From: an uncultured Eubacteriales bacterium
GTDB taxonomy: Bacteria; Bacillota; Clostridia; Oscillospirales; Acutalibacteraceae
Length of the DNA stretch: 19,477 nucleotides
Reading direction: 5' to 3'
Assembly: GCA_934552855.1 (NCBI GenBank)
Contig: CAKTEU010000032.1
Location: forward strand, 1-19,477
Shown: piece after piece, positions 1-6,009 of the stretch
How the letters are laid out: each line of letters starts with the position of its first letter
Position numbering within the stretch: the stretch's first letter is position 1
Made by a program: the position numbers and the translations under genes
Notes under the pieces: generated by a model
What the model was told of the DNA's origin: nothing
What the model saw: the letters and a program-made list of their open reading frames with translations, nothing else
Database searches by the model: none

Positions 1-3
1 AAA

Positions 4-48
4 ACCTCCTATGATAGTTTTTATTCTACCATAGGAGGTCCCTTTTTT
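4..48 (-). terminator. Intrinsic terminator of the alpha/beta hydrolase gene
   Basis: Arms 4-13 and 30-39 are perfect complements, extended by 15-17 with 26-28 around an 8-nt loop. The single non-pair (a14 against c29) is a mismatch in + strand RNA but a G-U pair in - strand RNA, so the hairpin is better for the leftward hydrolase transcript. The leftward T-run starts at the window edge (four A at 1-4). A + strand T-run (43-48) also exists, so it may serve an unseen gene on the left as well. Confidence 0.7.
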
Positions 49-114
49 CTATTGTCCTTTTTTTACGGACTTGTTCACATTTGCCGCAGACCCTTTTTTA
101 TTATAGGTTTTAAT

Positions 115-975
115 TCAAAGTACCTCTTTTAAAAACTCAACAGCCTTTTCAAACCAGCCGTCGGCGGTTGTGTTCCTTGCAAGGCCTATGCCGTGGCCGC
201 CCCTCGGGTAACGCATGAAAACGTGCTTCACGCCCATTTTTGAAAGGCGTTCGTCAAGGCGGATACTGTTGCTTATCGGAACGGTTTTGTCTCCTTCGCA
301 ATGCCAGAAAAACGTCGGCGGATATTTTTCGTCCGCAATCAGTTCAACGGATTTATCTTTTTCCTCCTCCGGCGTTGGGTGCAAGCCGAGAAGGCGAAGG
401 CGTGTGATTTCGTGCGTTTCTTCCGTCATGCTGATAACGGGATAAGCAAGAACAACGGCGGAAGGGCGCAAGGAATATTGTTTGCCGTGATATACGGTTT
501 CAAATTCGCCGTATCTTGCGGCAAAATATGCACAAAGGTGGCCGCCGGCCGAAGAGCCGCAAATAACAAGCTTTTCGGCATTGACGCAAAAAGCGGCAGC
601 ATGAGCTTTCACAAAACAAATTGCCCTTGCAAGATCCTCCATCGGATTTGGGTAATGCGCATTTGCGGCAACACGATAGTTGAGCATAAAAACGTTATAG
701 CCGGCTTTGTTGAAAGCTTTTGCGTAGTCTCCGCCCTCATTGTTGAATGAAAGGAACTCATATGCTCCGCCCGGGCAGACAATTACCGTCGGAGCGTACT
801 TTTTGATGAGGAACGGAATAACGTTTGCAAAAGCACGGGACGGTTCTTTTTCAATCTCCTCTTTTGAATAAAGCGGATAAAAGATTTTTTCACCCGAAAG
901 ACGCTTTTTTGCAAGGTATCGTTCAAACATAAAGCGGCGATGTCTGTTTGCAAGTCGGTTTTTTAACGTAATCAT
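115..975 (-). CDS. Alpha/beta hydrolase, acetyl-esterase/lipase type
   Basis: A 286-residue alpha/beta hydrolase of the Aes / BD-FAE-like esterase group, which hydrolyses small esters such as acetyl groups on sugars or other short acyl esters. The oxyanion-hole stretch is VCPGGAYEF near residues 66-74. The nucleophile elbow is GSSAGG (140-145, Ser142), the acid is in GDKTVP (Asp229) and the base in GGHGIG (His261), so the triad is complete. There is no signal peptide, so it should be cytoplasmic. The basic N-terminal 30 residues lie outside the usual fold. The ATG at 975 is preceded by AAGAGGTG at 8-nt spacing. It is divergent from trmB and faces its own terminator at 4-39. The substrate cannot be told from sequence. 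A related esterase beside acyltransferase genes could act on the same acyl product, but here they are separate units. Confidence 0.85.
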   Translation of the reverse strand: MITLKNRLANRHRRFMFERYLAKKRLSGEKIFYPLYSKEEIEKEPSRAFANVIPFLIKKYAPTVIVCPGGAYEFLSFNNEGGDYAKAFNKAGYNVFMLNYRVAANAHYPNPMEDLARAICFVKAHAAAFCVNAEKLVICGSSAGGHLCAYFAARYGEFETVYHGKQYSLRPSAVVLAYPVISMTEETHEITRLRLLGLHPTPEEEKDKSVELIADEKYPPTFFWHCEGDKTVPISNSIRLDERLSKMGVKHVFMRYPRGGHGIGLARNTTADGWFEKAVEFLKEVL

Positions 976-986
976 CGGTTCACCTC

Positions 987-1014
987 TTGAATTTATATTG
1001 ATTTATGATATACT
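987..1014 (+). promoter_or_regulatory. Predicted extended -10 promoter of trmB
   Basis: TTGAAT (987-992), 16 nt, then TATACT (1009-1014) preceded by TG at 1006-1007, giving an extended -10. Transcription would start near 1021, leaving a leader of about 43 nt before the ATG at 1064. Confidence 0.5.
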
Positions 1015-1032
1015 TACTTAAAAAGTTTTCAA
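1005..1032 (-). promoter_or_regulatory. Predicted sigma-A promoter of the hydrolase gene
   Basis: On the - strand, TTGAAA (1027-1032) and TATCAT (1005-1010) are separated by 16 nt. The start codon lies about 30 nt downstream of the -10. The -10 overlaps that of the divergent trmB promoter. Confidence 0.45.
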
Positions 1033-1063
1033 CACCGAATGTTAAAAAAGGCGGGACTCAACC

Positions 1064-1744
1064 ATGAGAATGAGAAGAAAAAAGAATCTTGAAGAACGAA
1101 TTTCAAACTGTGAAGAATATATCCTTGACCTTGGTTATGTTCACGGCGGCTATGACGAAAACGGAAAAGAACTGATTGAAAAAAAGCTTGTTGATTACGA
1201 AAAGATTTTCGGAAACAAAAATCCCGTTTATCTTGAAATCGGCTGCGGAAAAGGGCAGTTTGCTTCTGAATTTGCAAAAAGTCACCCTGAAATCAACCTT
1301 CTTGCCGTTGAAGTCAATCGCAATGTTGCGGTTCTCGCCTGTGAAAAAGCAAAGAAAAACGAACTTTCAAATCTTCGGTTCATGGTAATCGGTGCGGAAA
1401 AGCTTGAATACTTCCTTCCGGAAAACAGTATTGAAATGATTTTTCTCAATCATTCATGTCCGTTTCCCAAAAAACGCCAGGCAAAACGCAGACTCACTCA
1501 CGAAAATTTTCTTAATATGTATAAGCGTCTTCTCAAAAACGGCGGCATAATAAGGCAAAAAACCGATAATATGCCGTTTTTTGAATTTTCGCTTTGTGAG
1601 TTTTCAAAATGCGGATTTGAGTTTTTGAAAGTTTCGCTTGACCTTCACAACAGTGATGTTGAAGAAAACATTGTCACCGAATATGAACAGCGTTTCACCG
1701 ATCTCGGCCAGCCGATATACTATCTTGAAGCAAAGAAAAAATAA
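1064..1744 (+). CDS. trmB: tRNA (guanine-N7)-methyltransferase, divergent active-site motifs
   Basis: TrmB family, which makes m7G at position 46 of tRNA using S-adenosylmethionine. The 226-residue length is normal and the N-terminus MRMRRKK is typical. The SAM motif EIGCGKGQF (58-66), the KTDN motif (166-169), the segment around DLHNS (193-197) and the closing TEYE...GQPIY (205-219) all match the family. What is odd is the core: the usual Asp after motif III is Gly110, the usual SDPWPKKRH block reads SCPFPKKRQ (131-139), so Asp, Trp and His are replaced by Cys132, Phe134 and Gln139. The reading frame around these codons is clean, so this is not a frameshift. It may be a lineage variant or a changed activity. 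The ribosome site AAGGCGG is weak and somewhat distant; an in-frame ATG at 1070 is an alternative start. Monocistronic, with its own promoter and terminator. Confidence 0.88.
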   Translation: MRMRRKKNLEERISNCEEYILDLGYVHGGYDENGKELIEKKLVDYEKIFGNKNPVYLEIGCGKGQFASEFAKSHPEINLLAVEVNRNVAVLACEKAKKNELSNLRFMVIGAEKLEYFLPENSIEMIFLNHSCPFPKKRQAKRRLTHENFLNMYKRLLKNGGIIRQKTDNMPFFEFSLCEFSKCGFEFLKVSLDLHNSDVEENIVTEYEQRFTDLGQPIYYLEAKKK

Positions 1745-1750
1745 TAAGAT

Positions 1751-1783
1751 AAAAGCTGCTGCACACGATGCGGCGGCTTTTTT
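1751..1783 (+). terminator. trmB intrinsic terminator
   Basis: Arms 1755-1763 and 1769-1777 pair over 9 bp with a 5-nt loop, followed by six T. Two positions are U-G pairs in + RNA but A-C mismatches in - RNA, so it is built for trmB. It begins 7 nt after the trmB stop. It is also the terminal hairpin of the repeat element described at 1751-1824. Confidence 0.85.
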
Positions 1784-1824
1784 GTTTGCCGTTGGCAAAA
1801 AGAAGCGCACCTGCGGCACATGAA
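1751..1824 (-). repeat. Dispersed hairpin element, copy B (partner at 15956-16069)
   Basis: Reading along the trmB direction: a GC-rich terminator hairpin, a T-run, a TTTGCC/GGCAAA mini-hairpin (1785-1799), AAGAAG, then a CGCACCTGCG hairpin (1806-1815) and ATGAA (1820-1824). The same order and much of the same sequence lies behind the fibronectin III gene on the other strand. Comparing the two, the 22 nt joining the TTGCC hairpin to the GCCGCCGC arm differ at only four places, and GCGCACCTGCGG is shared exactly. This points to a mobile or propagated intergenic element. Confidence 0.6.
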
Positions 1825-1828
1825 CGGT

Positions 1829-1912
1829 TTATTTCGTAGGGGAGCCGGAGAAAAGTCCACCGAATCGGAATAACTTCGTAGGTGTCGGCCCCGTACGAAT
1901 CAAACTGTACAT
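1829..1912 (-). other. Possible 27-codon ORF within the orphan leftward transcript
   Basis: ATG at 1912 to TAA at 1829 encodes a 27-residue peptide beginning MYSLIRTGPTPTK and ending GSPTK. It starts about 25 nt after the predicted start of the leftward promoter at 1944-1972, and a weak GAGAG lies 7 nt before the ATG. No hydrophobic segment or known motif is seen. It coincides with the MITE-like repeat, so a chance ORF or a non-coding RNA is at least as likely. Confidence 0.15.
1833..1899. repeat. Small MITE-like element with imperfect inverted ends
   Basis: The left end TTCGTAGGGG (1833-1842) and the right end CCCCGTACGAA (1889-1899) are inverted copies with one extra base. A third, direct copy of the end (TTCGTAGG, 1875-1882) lies inside. 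There is no transposase. It could be a small palindromic intergenic repeat or the body of a small RNA. Confidence 0.35.
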
Positions 1913-1943
1913 TTTCGCACTCTCTGACACACCACACTTTATA

Positions 1944-1972
1944 ATTAAAGCATACCAACAAAAATTTGTCAA
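1944..1972 (-). promoter_or_regulatory. Strong leftward sigma-A promoter with no recognised gene
   Basis: On the - strand, a consensus TTGACA (1967-1972), a 17-nt spacer and TTTAAT (1944-1949) with TG one base upstream (extended -10). No recognised gene follows; the transcript would enter the repeat region and run antisense into the trmB 3' end. Confidence 0.5.
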
Positions 1973-1987
1973 CACACCTTTGAACCA

Positions 1988-2014
1988 CATTATCCAACAC
2001 CGTGTCGGATAATG
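1988..2014. promoter_or_regulatory. 27-bp near-perfect palindrome, candidate operator
   Basis: The arms 1988-2000 and 2002-2014 match at 12 of 13 positions around a single central base, with outer half-sites ATTATCC and GGATAAT. A third half-site ATTATCG follows at 2019-2025. There is no T-run, so it is not a terminator. It sits between the leftward promoter (1944-1972) and the rightward promoter (2055-2083), a typical place for a dimeric repressor site. The regulator is unknown. Confidence 0.45.
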
Positions 2015-2054
2015 GACAATTATCGTAAAAACTATTTATTATTCGTTCTTCGTC

Positions 2055-2083
2055 TTGACTTTACTGCTTTTGAAGGCTAAAAT
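2055..2083 (+). promoter_or_regulatory. Predicted promoter of the acyltransferase operon
   Basis: TTGACT (2055-2060), a 17-nt spacer and TAAAAT (2078-2083). The leader before the start codon would be about 30 nt. Confidence 0.6.
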
Positions 2084-2121
2084 TAAAAAGTATTTTTATT
2101 TACGATGAAGAGGTATTGAAT

Positions 2122-3435
2122 TTGAGCATCGAAAAAGCCCAAATGGGCAAAGACGATTTTGAACTTTATGATGATAAGCCGTGGTTCAAAATTGATAATG
2201 CGGCAACTCTTTATGCCGCCGCACGAACAAAAAACTGGACAAGAACTTTCAGAACAACACTTGTTCTTGACGAAGATATTGACCCGTTAATTCTTCAAAA
2301 AGCACTTGACGACATTTCAAAGCGTTTTCCGTTTTTTTGTGTTCAGCTTCGTGACGGATTTTTTTGGAGCTATTTTGAACGCATTGACGAAATGCCGAAA
2401 ATTGTTCCCGATTCAAACTATCCCTATCGTCCGATTGACCTTGGAGACAACAAAAGACCGTGTTTTCGTGTCCTTTACGGGAAAAACAGAATCATTCTTG
2501 AAGGCTTTCATTCGCTGACCGACGGAAGCGGTTCAAAGGTTCTTCTTTCAACGCTTGTGGCTCACTATCTTGAGCTCAAAGGCAAAAAAACCGAAACCGA
2601 CGGAAATCTTGTTCTTTCAACAAAAGACAAGCCGAAAAAATATGAAGCAAGAGACGATTATTACACTTTTGCCGACCCGAACGCAAAGGCGAAAAATCCG
2701 CCGAGAGTTTCCGTTCATATCGGCGAAAATGCTCCTTTGCCGGGTTATGTTTCGCTTATTCACGGAATCTGCCGTGTTGAAGACCTTAAAGCGGCAGCAA
2801 AAAAATATTCGCTGACAATCACGGAATACCTCACGGCGGTTTTAATTTATACATATTTCAATACAGAACCGCACGACAAAAAACCGATAAGCGTAAGCGT
2901 TCCGATTGACTTGAGAAAACGCTTTCCTTCAAAATCACTCAGAAATTTTTGCTTTATGACGGACGTTTCCTTTGACCCGAAAGATAAAGACGAAGTAAGT
3001 TTTGAAGAAATTTGTGACGCAATAAGGGGCGAACTTGCAAAAAAAGCAACAAAAGAAGAACTGCTTTCGGCAATCAGCTCAAACGTCAGCGCAGCTTCAA
3101 ATCCGGTTCTCAAAATTGTTCCGTATTTTATCAAGCGTATGTTTTTGAAGAATACATATGAAAAAGTTCAGCACACATATACCGCTTTCTTTTCAAATCT
3201 CGGTTCGTTTGATTTTCCGCCGGAAACGGCAAAGCACATTCTTCGTGCAGAAGCCTGCCTCGGAAGTACGCCATATCAGCATTTTGGCTGTGCGTCGGCT
3301 TCGGTCAACGGAATTTTCACATTTACTTTTTCAAGCGGAAACAGAAACACGGAAAAGCAAAAGTTCTTTTTCCGCTTTCTTTCTTCCGACGGCGTTTTGC
3401 TCAGGATTGAAAGCAACGTTGATTACAGGGGGTAA
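2122..3435 (+). CDS. Condensation-domain / alcohol-acetyltransferase-like acyltransferase
   Basis: A roughly 437-residue protein resembling the superfamily of NRPS condensation domains, chloramphenicol acetyltransferase and alcohol acetyltransferases, which move acyl groups from a thioester (often CoA) to an alcohol or amine. The active-site motif is FHSLTDG near residues 129-135, equivalent to HHxxxDG; the first His is Phe but the catalytic His and the Asp-Gly are kept. A late SNLGSFDFP segment is typical of the fold. No signal peptide or membrane helix is present. Start choice: two in-frame TTG codons at 2116 and 2122 follow the GAAGAGG site (ending 2113). Only 2122 has a normal 8-nt spacing, so I prefer it; an ATG at 2143 is a less likely option. 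The gene for a zinc-ribbon membrane protein follows after 5 nt and has its ribosome site inside this gene. The substrate is unknown. Confidence 0.75.
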   Translation: MSIEKAQMGKDDFELYDDKPWFKIDNAATLYAAARTKNWTRTFRTTLVLDEDIDPLILQKALDDISKRFPFFCVQLRDGFFWSYFERIDEMPKIVPDSNYPYRPIDLGDNKRPCFRVLYGKNRIILEGFHSLTDGSGSKVLLSTLVAHYLELKGKKTETDGNLVLSTKDKPKKYEARDDYYTFADPNAKAKNPPRVSVHIGENAPLPGYVSLIHGICRVEDLKAAAKKYSLTITEYLTAVLIYTYFNTEPHDKKPISVSVPIDLRKRFPSKSLRNFCFMTDVSFDPKDKDEVSFEEICDAIRGELAKKATKEELLSAISSNVSAASNPVLKIVPYFIKRMFLKNTYEKVQHTYTAFFSNLGSFDFPPETAKHILRAEACLGSTPYQHFGCASASVNGIFTFTFSSGNRNTEKQKFFFRFLSSDGVLLRIESNVDYRG

Positions 3436-3440
3436 CGGTT

Positions 3441-3965
3441 ATGAGATGTTTAAAATGCGGCGTTGACCTTGGCGAAGAATACACACGCTGCCCGCTTTGC
3501 GGCGAAAAAGCTTCAAACGAACCACCGGTTCTTTCCGGCTTTAAAACTGCGGAATACCCGGTTTATGACGAAAAGGCGGCGTTTGAAAAGCCGAAATTCA
3601 AATGCGCTTTTCCGATGAAATATCTGCTTAGGGCTGTTCTTGTTCTTTGCGTTGTTTTTGGCGTTCTTTCGCTTTTCGGTTTCAAAATGCTTTGGACTGC
3701 GGGCGTTCCGATTGCTTTTGCCGTAACGTCGGCAATATACTTTGTTTTCGGTCTTTTTGAAAAAGGCAGACTTCTTCACAGCGGGGTTTCGCTTTTTTCA
3801 ACGCTTCTTTGTTCGGTTTTGTTTTTGCTTGTTTCGCTCATTGCAAAAAGCGGCGTTACGGCAATGGTTGACAGCGTTCTTCTTTGCCTTGCGTTTTTCC
3901 TTCTCCTTTGGGCAATCAAGCCGAGCCGAATGAAGGAACAGATGAAAGCATTGTTTGTTTTGTAA
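3441..3965 (+). CDS. Zinc-ribbon membrane protein, DUF6320-like
   Basis: A 174-residue protein with an N-terminal zinc ribbon (Cys3, Cys6, Cys17, Cys20), a linker of about 35 residues and four predicted membrane helices near 60-80, 84-106, 115-135 and 142-160. This layout, beside an alcohol-acetyltransferase-like gene, fits my recollection of the DUF6320 family in Clostridia; its function is not known to me. The AGGGGG ribosome site lies at 8-nt spacing before the ATG and overlaps the last codons of the acyltransferase, and the gap is 5 nt, so translation is probably coupled. The partner enzyme has no membrane segment of its own, so a reasonable inference is that this protein holds or regulates it at the membrane. 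The zinc ribbon could be structural. Confidence 0.75.
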   Translation: MRCLKCGVDLGEEYTRCPLCGEKASNEPPVLSGFKTAEYPVYDEKAAFEKPKFKCAFPMKYLLRAVLVLCVVFGVLSLFGFKMLWTAGVPIAFAVTSAIYFVFGLFEKGRLLHSGVSLFSTLLCSVLFLLVSLIAKSGVTAMVDSVLLCLAFFLLLWAIKPSRMKEQMKALFVL

Positions 3966-4003
3966 TTTTCTCCTTGAATATTGAATTTTCAAAAAAACAA
4001 AAA

Positions 4004-4046
4004 CCTGCCGCCTTCGGAGCAATCCTTTTGGCGGCAGGGCTTTTTT
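4004..4046. terminator. Bidirectional intrinsic terminator between convergent genes
   Basis: Perfect 9-bp arms (4004-4012 and 4030-4038) with a 17-nt loop. On the + side T6 follows at 4041-4046; on the - side the A-rich stretch 3991-4003 becomes a long T-run. It ends both the acyltransferase operon and the leftward transporter gene. Confidence 0.88.
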
Positions 4047-4073
4047 GTTTTGGGGGCCATTGATGATTAATTA

Positions 4074-5936
4074 TCAGTCAGCGTTTTCTTCTTCAATTTT
4101 GTCAACAACTTCCTGCGGAATCGCTTCGCCGTGTTTGACAAAGAGTATGCAGAACATACACATCAAGAATGCTATCGGGCAGTAATAGAACAGCGACATA
4201 TACGTTCCGCTGACCATTGCAACAAAGCCGTATACGATCGGTGATGCAATCTGAGCGGAGAAGGTTGCGGTGTAATAATAACCGGTGAACGTTCCAACCT
4301 TTTCAAGTCCGCCGATTTCAAGAACAAGCGGAAGGGTGTTAACGGTGATGAACATATTCGCCGCACCGCCGAGAATAAGAACCGGGAAAATCAGCACGCC
4401 GAGAATTTTTACAACGCCGTCAACGGCTTCCATAATGTTTGTCATTGCAGCTGCGTAATCACCGTCGGCAACGTCCTTTTCAAGTACGTCACGGCTTGTT
4501 GTAATGAGCGATTCGTGGCTGTATACGCCGTTTGTGCTTTCCTTGAGCGCTGCGTCAACTTCAGCATACGGGCTTTCCTCTGTCGGGTTTTTGAGGTACT
4601 CGACGTAGCCTTCAAGGTCAAGCGTAACAAAGGTTTCACTGCCGTCGGTTTCGGCAGCCTTTTTGTTTGCGGTGTTGATGTCGTTCATTGCACCTTCAAT
4701 GTTTGCATAAACCTTGTTTGCGGCAACATACTTTCCGCTTGAAAGTCCGTCAGAAGCAAGCATTACGGTGAACACGCCGAAGAACACAACAAAAACGGCA
4801 AGGAAGGTGCAAAGACCTGCCATGATGGTTTTCTTTCTTCCCCATTTTGTTCCGAGCTTTCCGGCCGGGATTGCGGCGGCACCGGAGCAAAGGCCGAAGA
4901 TTGCCATGAGAATTGTTGCCTTTGCGGTTTTAAGGTGAAGAATTTCTGCGGCAAAAAGTGAGAAGAACGTTGTGATTGCGTTTGATGCGCAGAAAAGGAA
5001 GAACAGCGAGAAGAGCATGAAGATAAGACTCTTGCGTTCTGCTTTTGAAAGTTTGATTGCTTTTTTTGCTTCCTTTTCGGCTTTCTTTGCTGCCTTTTCG
5101 GCGGCACGTCTTGCCTTTGCGTCCATCGCCTGATTCTGGTCGGCTTTGATGTGGATGCTTGTATCCTCCTCCTTAACGAAGAAGAGAAGAACAAGCGAAC
5201 CGATAACCATGACGACCGAACCGATCATGAAAACGATTGGGAAGGTTTGAGCTTCGTCGGTGTAATGACCGAAAAGGGCAACATAAATAACGCTTGCGAT
5301 TGTTCCGGCAACCATTCCGATAAGGCTGCCGACAGAACCGGTGAGGTTGATTACGGCGTTGCCCTCGGAACGAAGTTCCGGCGGCGTAAGGTCGGGCATG
5401 AGCGCAACGACGGGTGCACGCCAAAGCGACATTACAAAAACAAAAAGAATGATGACCGCCATTGTTGCGGCAACGCTGTTTGTTTTGAGCGCAACAATCG
5501 GAATGAGGGTGAACAGTACTGCGGAAATCGGTGCGCCGGTAACGATGAACGGACGGCGTTTTCCGAGCTTTGAATGGCAGCGGTCGGAAAGCTTTCCGAA
5601 CGTCGGCTGAAAAATAACGCCGAAAATATTATCGAACGTCATGATAATTCCGATGAACAGCGGAACAAGCGTAATGCTTGCACCGAAGCCTACGTCCTCA
5701 CCCTGCGCTCTTGCAAGATTTGCAAGCCACGGGAGAGCCTCGTTAAGCTTTGCGCTGAGGTTTGTTACAAAATCCGAAGCGGAAAGCAGGCGGTTGAGGA
5801 TTTTTGTAACGTACGGGTCATAAATTGCCCATGCGATTGACGATGCCATAAAGCCGAAGCCGGTAAGAATCGTCAGCTTGTAATTGAGCTTTTGCTTTTT
5901 GGGCGCAGCGGATGTGCTTTTTGTTTTTTCTGACAT
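4074..5936 (-). CDS. MFS transporter, GPH / SLC45-like, with large extracellular insert (paralogue 1)
   Basis: A 620-residue, 12-helix major facilitator of the glycoside-pentoside-hexuronide / SLC45-like type, which usually imports sugars or glycosides with a cation. The signature loop between helices 2 and 3 reads GKLSDRCHSKLGKRR, and a second RKK-type loop (KWGRKK) lies between helices 8 and 9. A Lys/Ala-rich cytoplasmic loop joins helices 6 and 7. About 113 extra residues (roughly 394-506) lie between helices 9 and 10, on the predicted outside, making it longer than the usual 450-500. Start choice: a GTG at 5957 would include the ribosome site AAGGAG (5947-5951), so the ATG at 5936 is correct; its first residues MSEKTK are identical to those of the neighbouring paralogue. 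It lies downstream of that paralogue on the same strand, directly behind an intrinsic terminator. The substrate is not identifiable. Confidence 0.85.
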   Translation of the reverse strand: MSEKTKSTSAAPKKQKLNYKLTILTGFGFMASSIAWAIYDPYVTKILNRLLSASDFVTNLSAKLNEALPWLANLARAQGEDVGFGASITLVPLFIGIIMTFDNIFGVIFQPTFGKLSDRCHSKLGKRRPFIVTGAPISAVLFTLIPIVALKTNSVAATMAVIILFVFVMSLWRAPVVALMPDLTPPELRSEGNAVINLTGSVGSLIGMVAGTIASVIYVALFGHYTDEAQTFPIVFMIGSVVMVIGSLVLLFFVKEEDTSIHIKADQNQAMDAKARRAAEKAAKKAEKEAKKAIKLSKAERKSLIFMLFSLFFLFCASNAITTFFSLFAAEILHLKTAKATILMAIFGLCSGAAAIPAGKLGTKWGRKKTIMAGLCTFLAVFVVFFGVFTVMLASDGLSSGKYVAANKVYANIEGAMNDINTANKKAAETDGSETFVTLDLEGYVEYLKNPTEESPYAEVDAALKESTNGVYSHESLITTSRDVLEKDVADGDYAAAMTNIMEAVDGVVKILGVLIFPVLILGGAANMFITVNTLPLVLEIGGLEKVGTFTGYYYTATFSAQIASPIVYGFVAMVSGTYMSLFYYCPIAFLMCMFCILFVKHGEAIPQEVVDKIEEENAD

Positions 5937-5957
5937 TTTTTGTTTTCTCCTTTTCAC

Positions 5958-5993
5958 TCAAAAACGGGAACGGGCACAAACCCGTCCCCGTTT
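5958..5993 (-). terminator. Intrinsic terminator / attenuator between the two transporter genes
   Basis: Stem 5962-5968 with 5987-5993 and 5970-5974 with 5981-5985, loop CACAAA. The one non-pair (a5969 against c5986) becomes G-U in - strand RNA, so it is built for leftward transcription. A run of five T follows at 5964-5960. It ends the upstream transporter message, yet the ribosome site of the next transporter begins only about 10 nt later. Confidence 0.75.
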
Positions 5994-6009
5994 AATTAAC
6001 GCTTAAAAA

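Noticed and set aside
301..750. 149-codon + strand ORF opposite the alpha/beta hydrolase
   Set aside because: Antisense shadow of a clear esterase with an intact catalytic triad; no ribosome site and no recognisable protein features.
1695..2000. 101-codon leftward ORF across the trmB 3' end and the repeats
   Set aside because: It begins upstream of the leftward promoter, has no ribosome site, and crosses a terminator and two repeats.
5151..5573. 140-codon + strand ORF opposite the first transporter
   Set aside because: Low-complexity, charged translation that is a frame shadow of membrane-helix codons.
5937..5957. GTG start giving seven extra residues on the first transporter
   Set aside because: The ribosome binding site would lie inside the coding region; the ATG at 5936 gives the same N-terminus as the paralogue.
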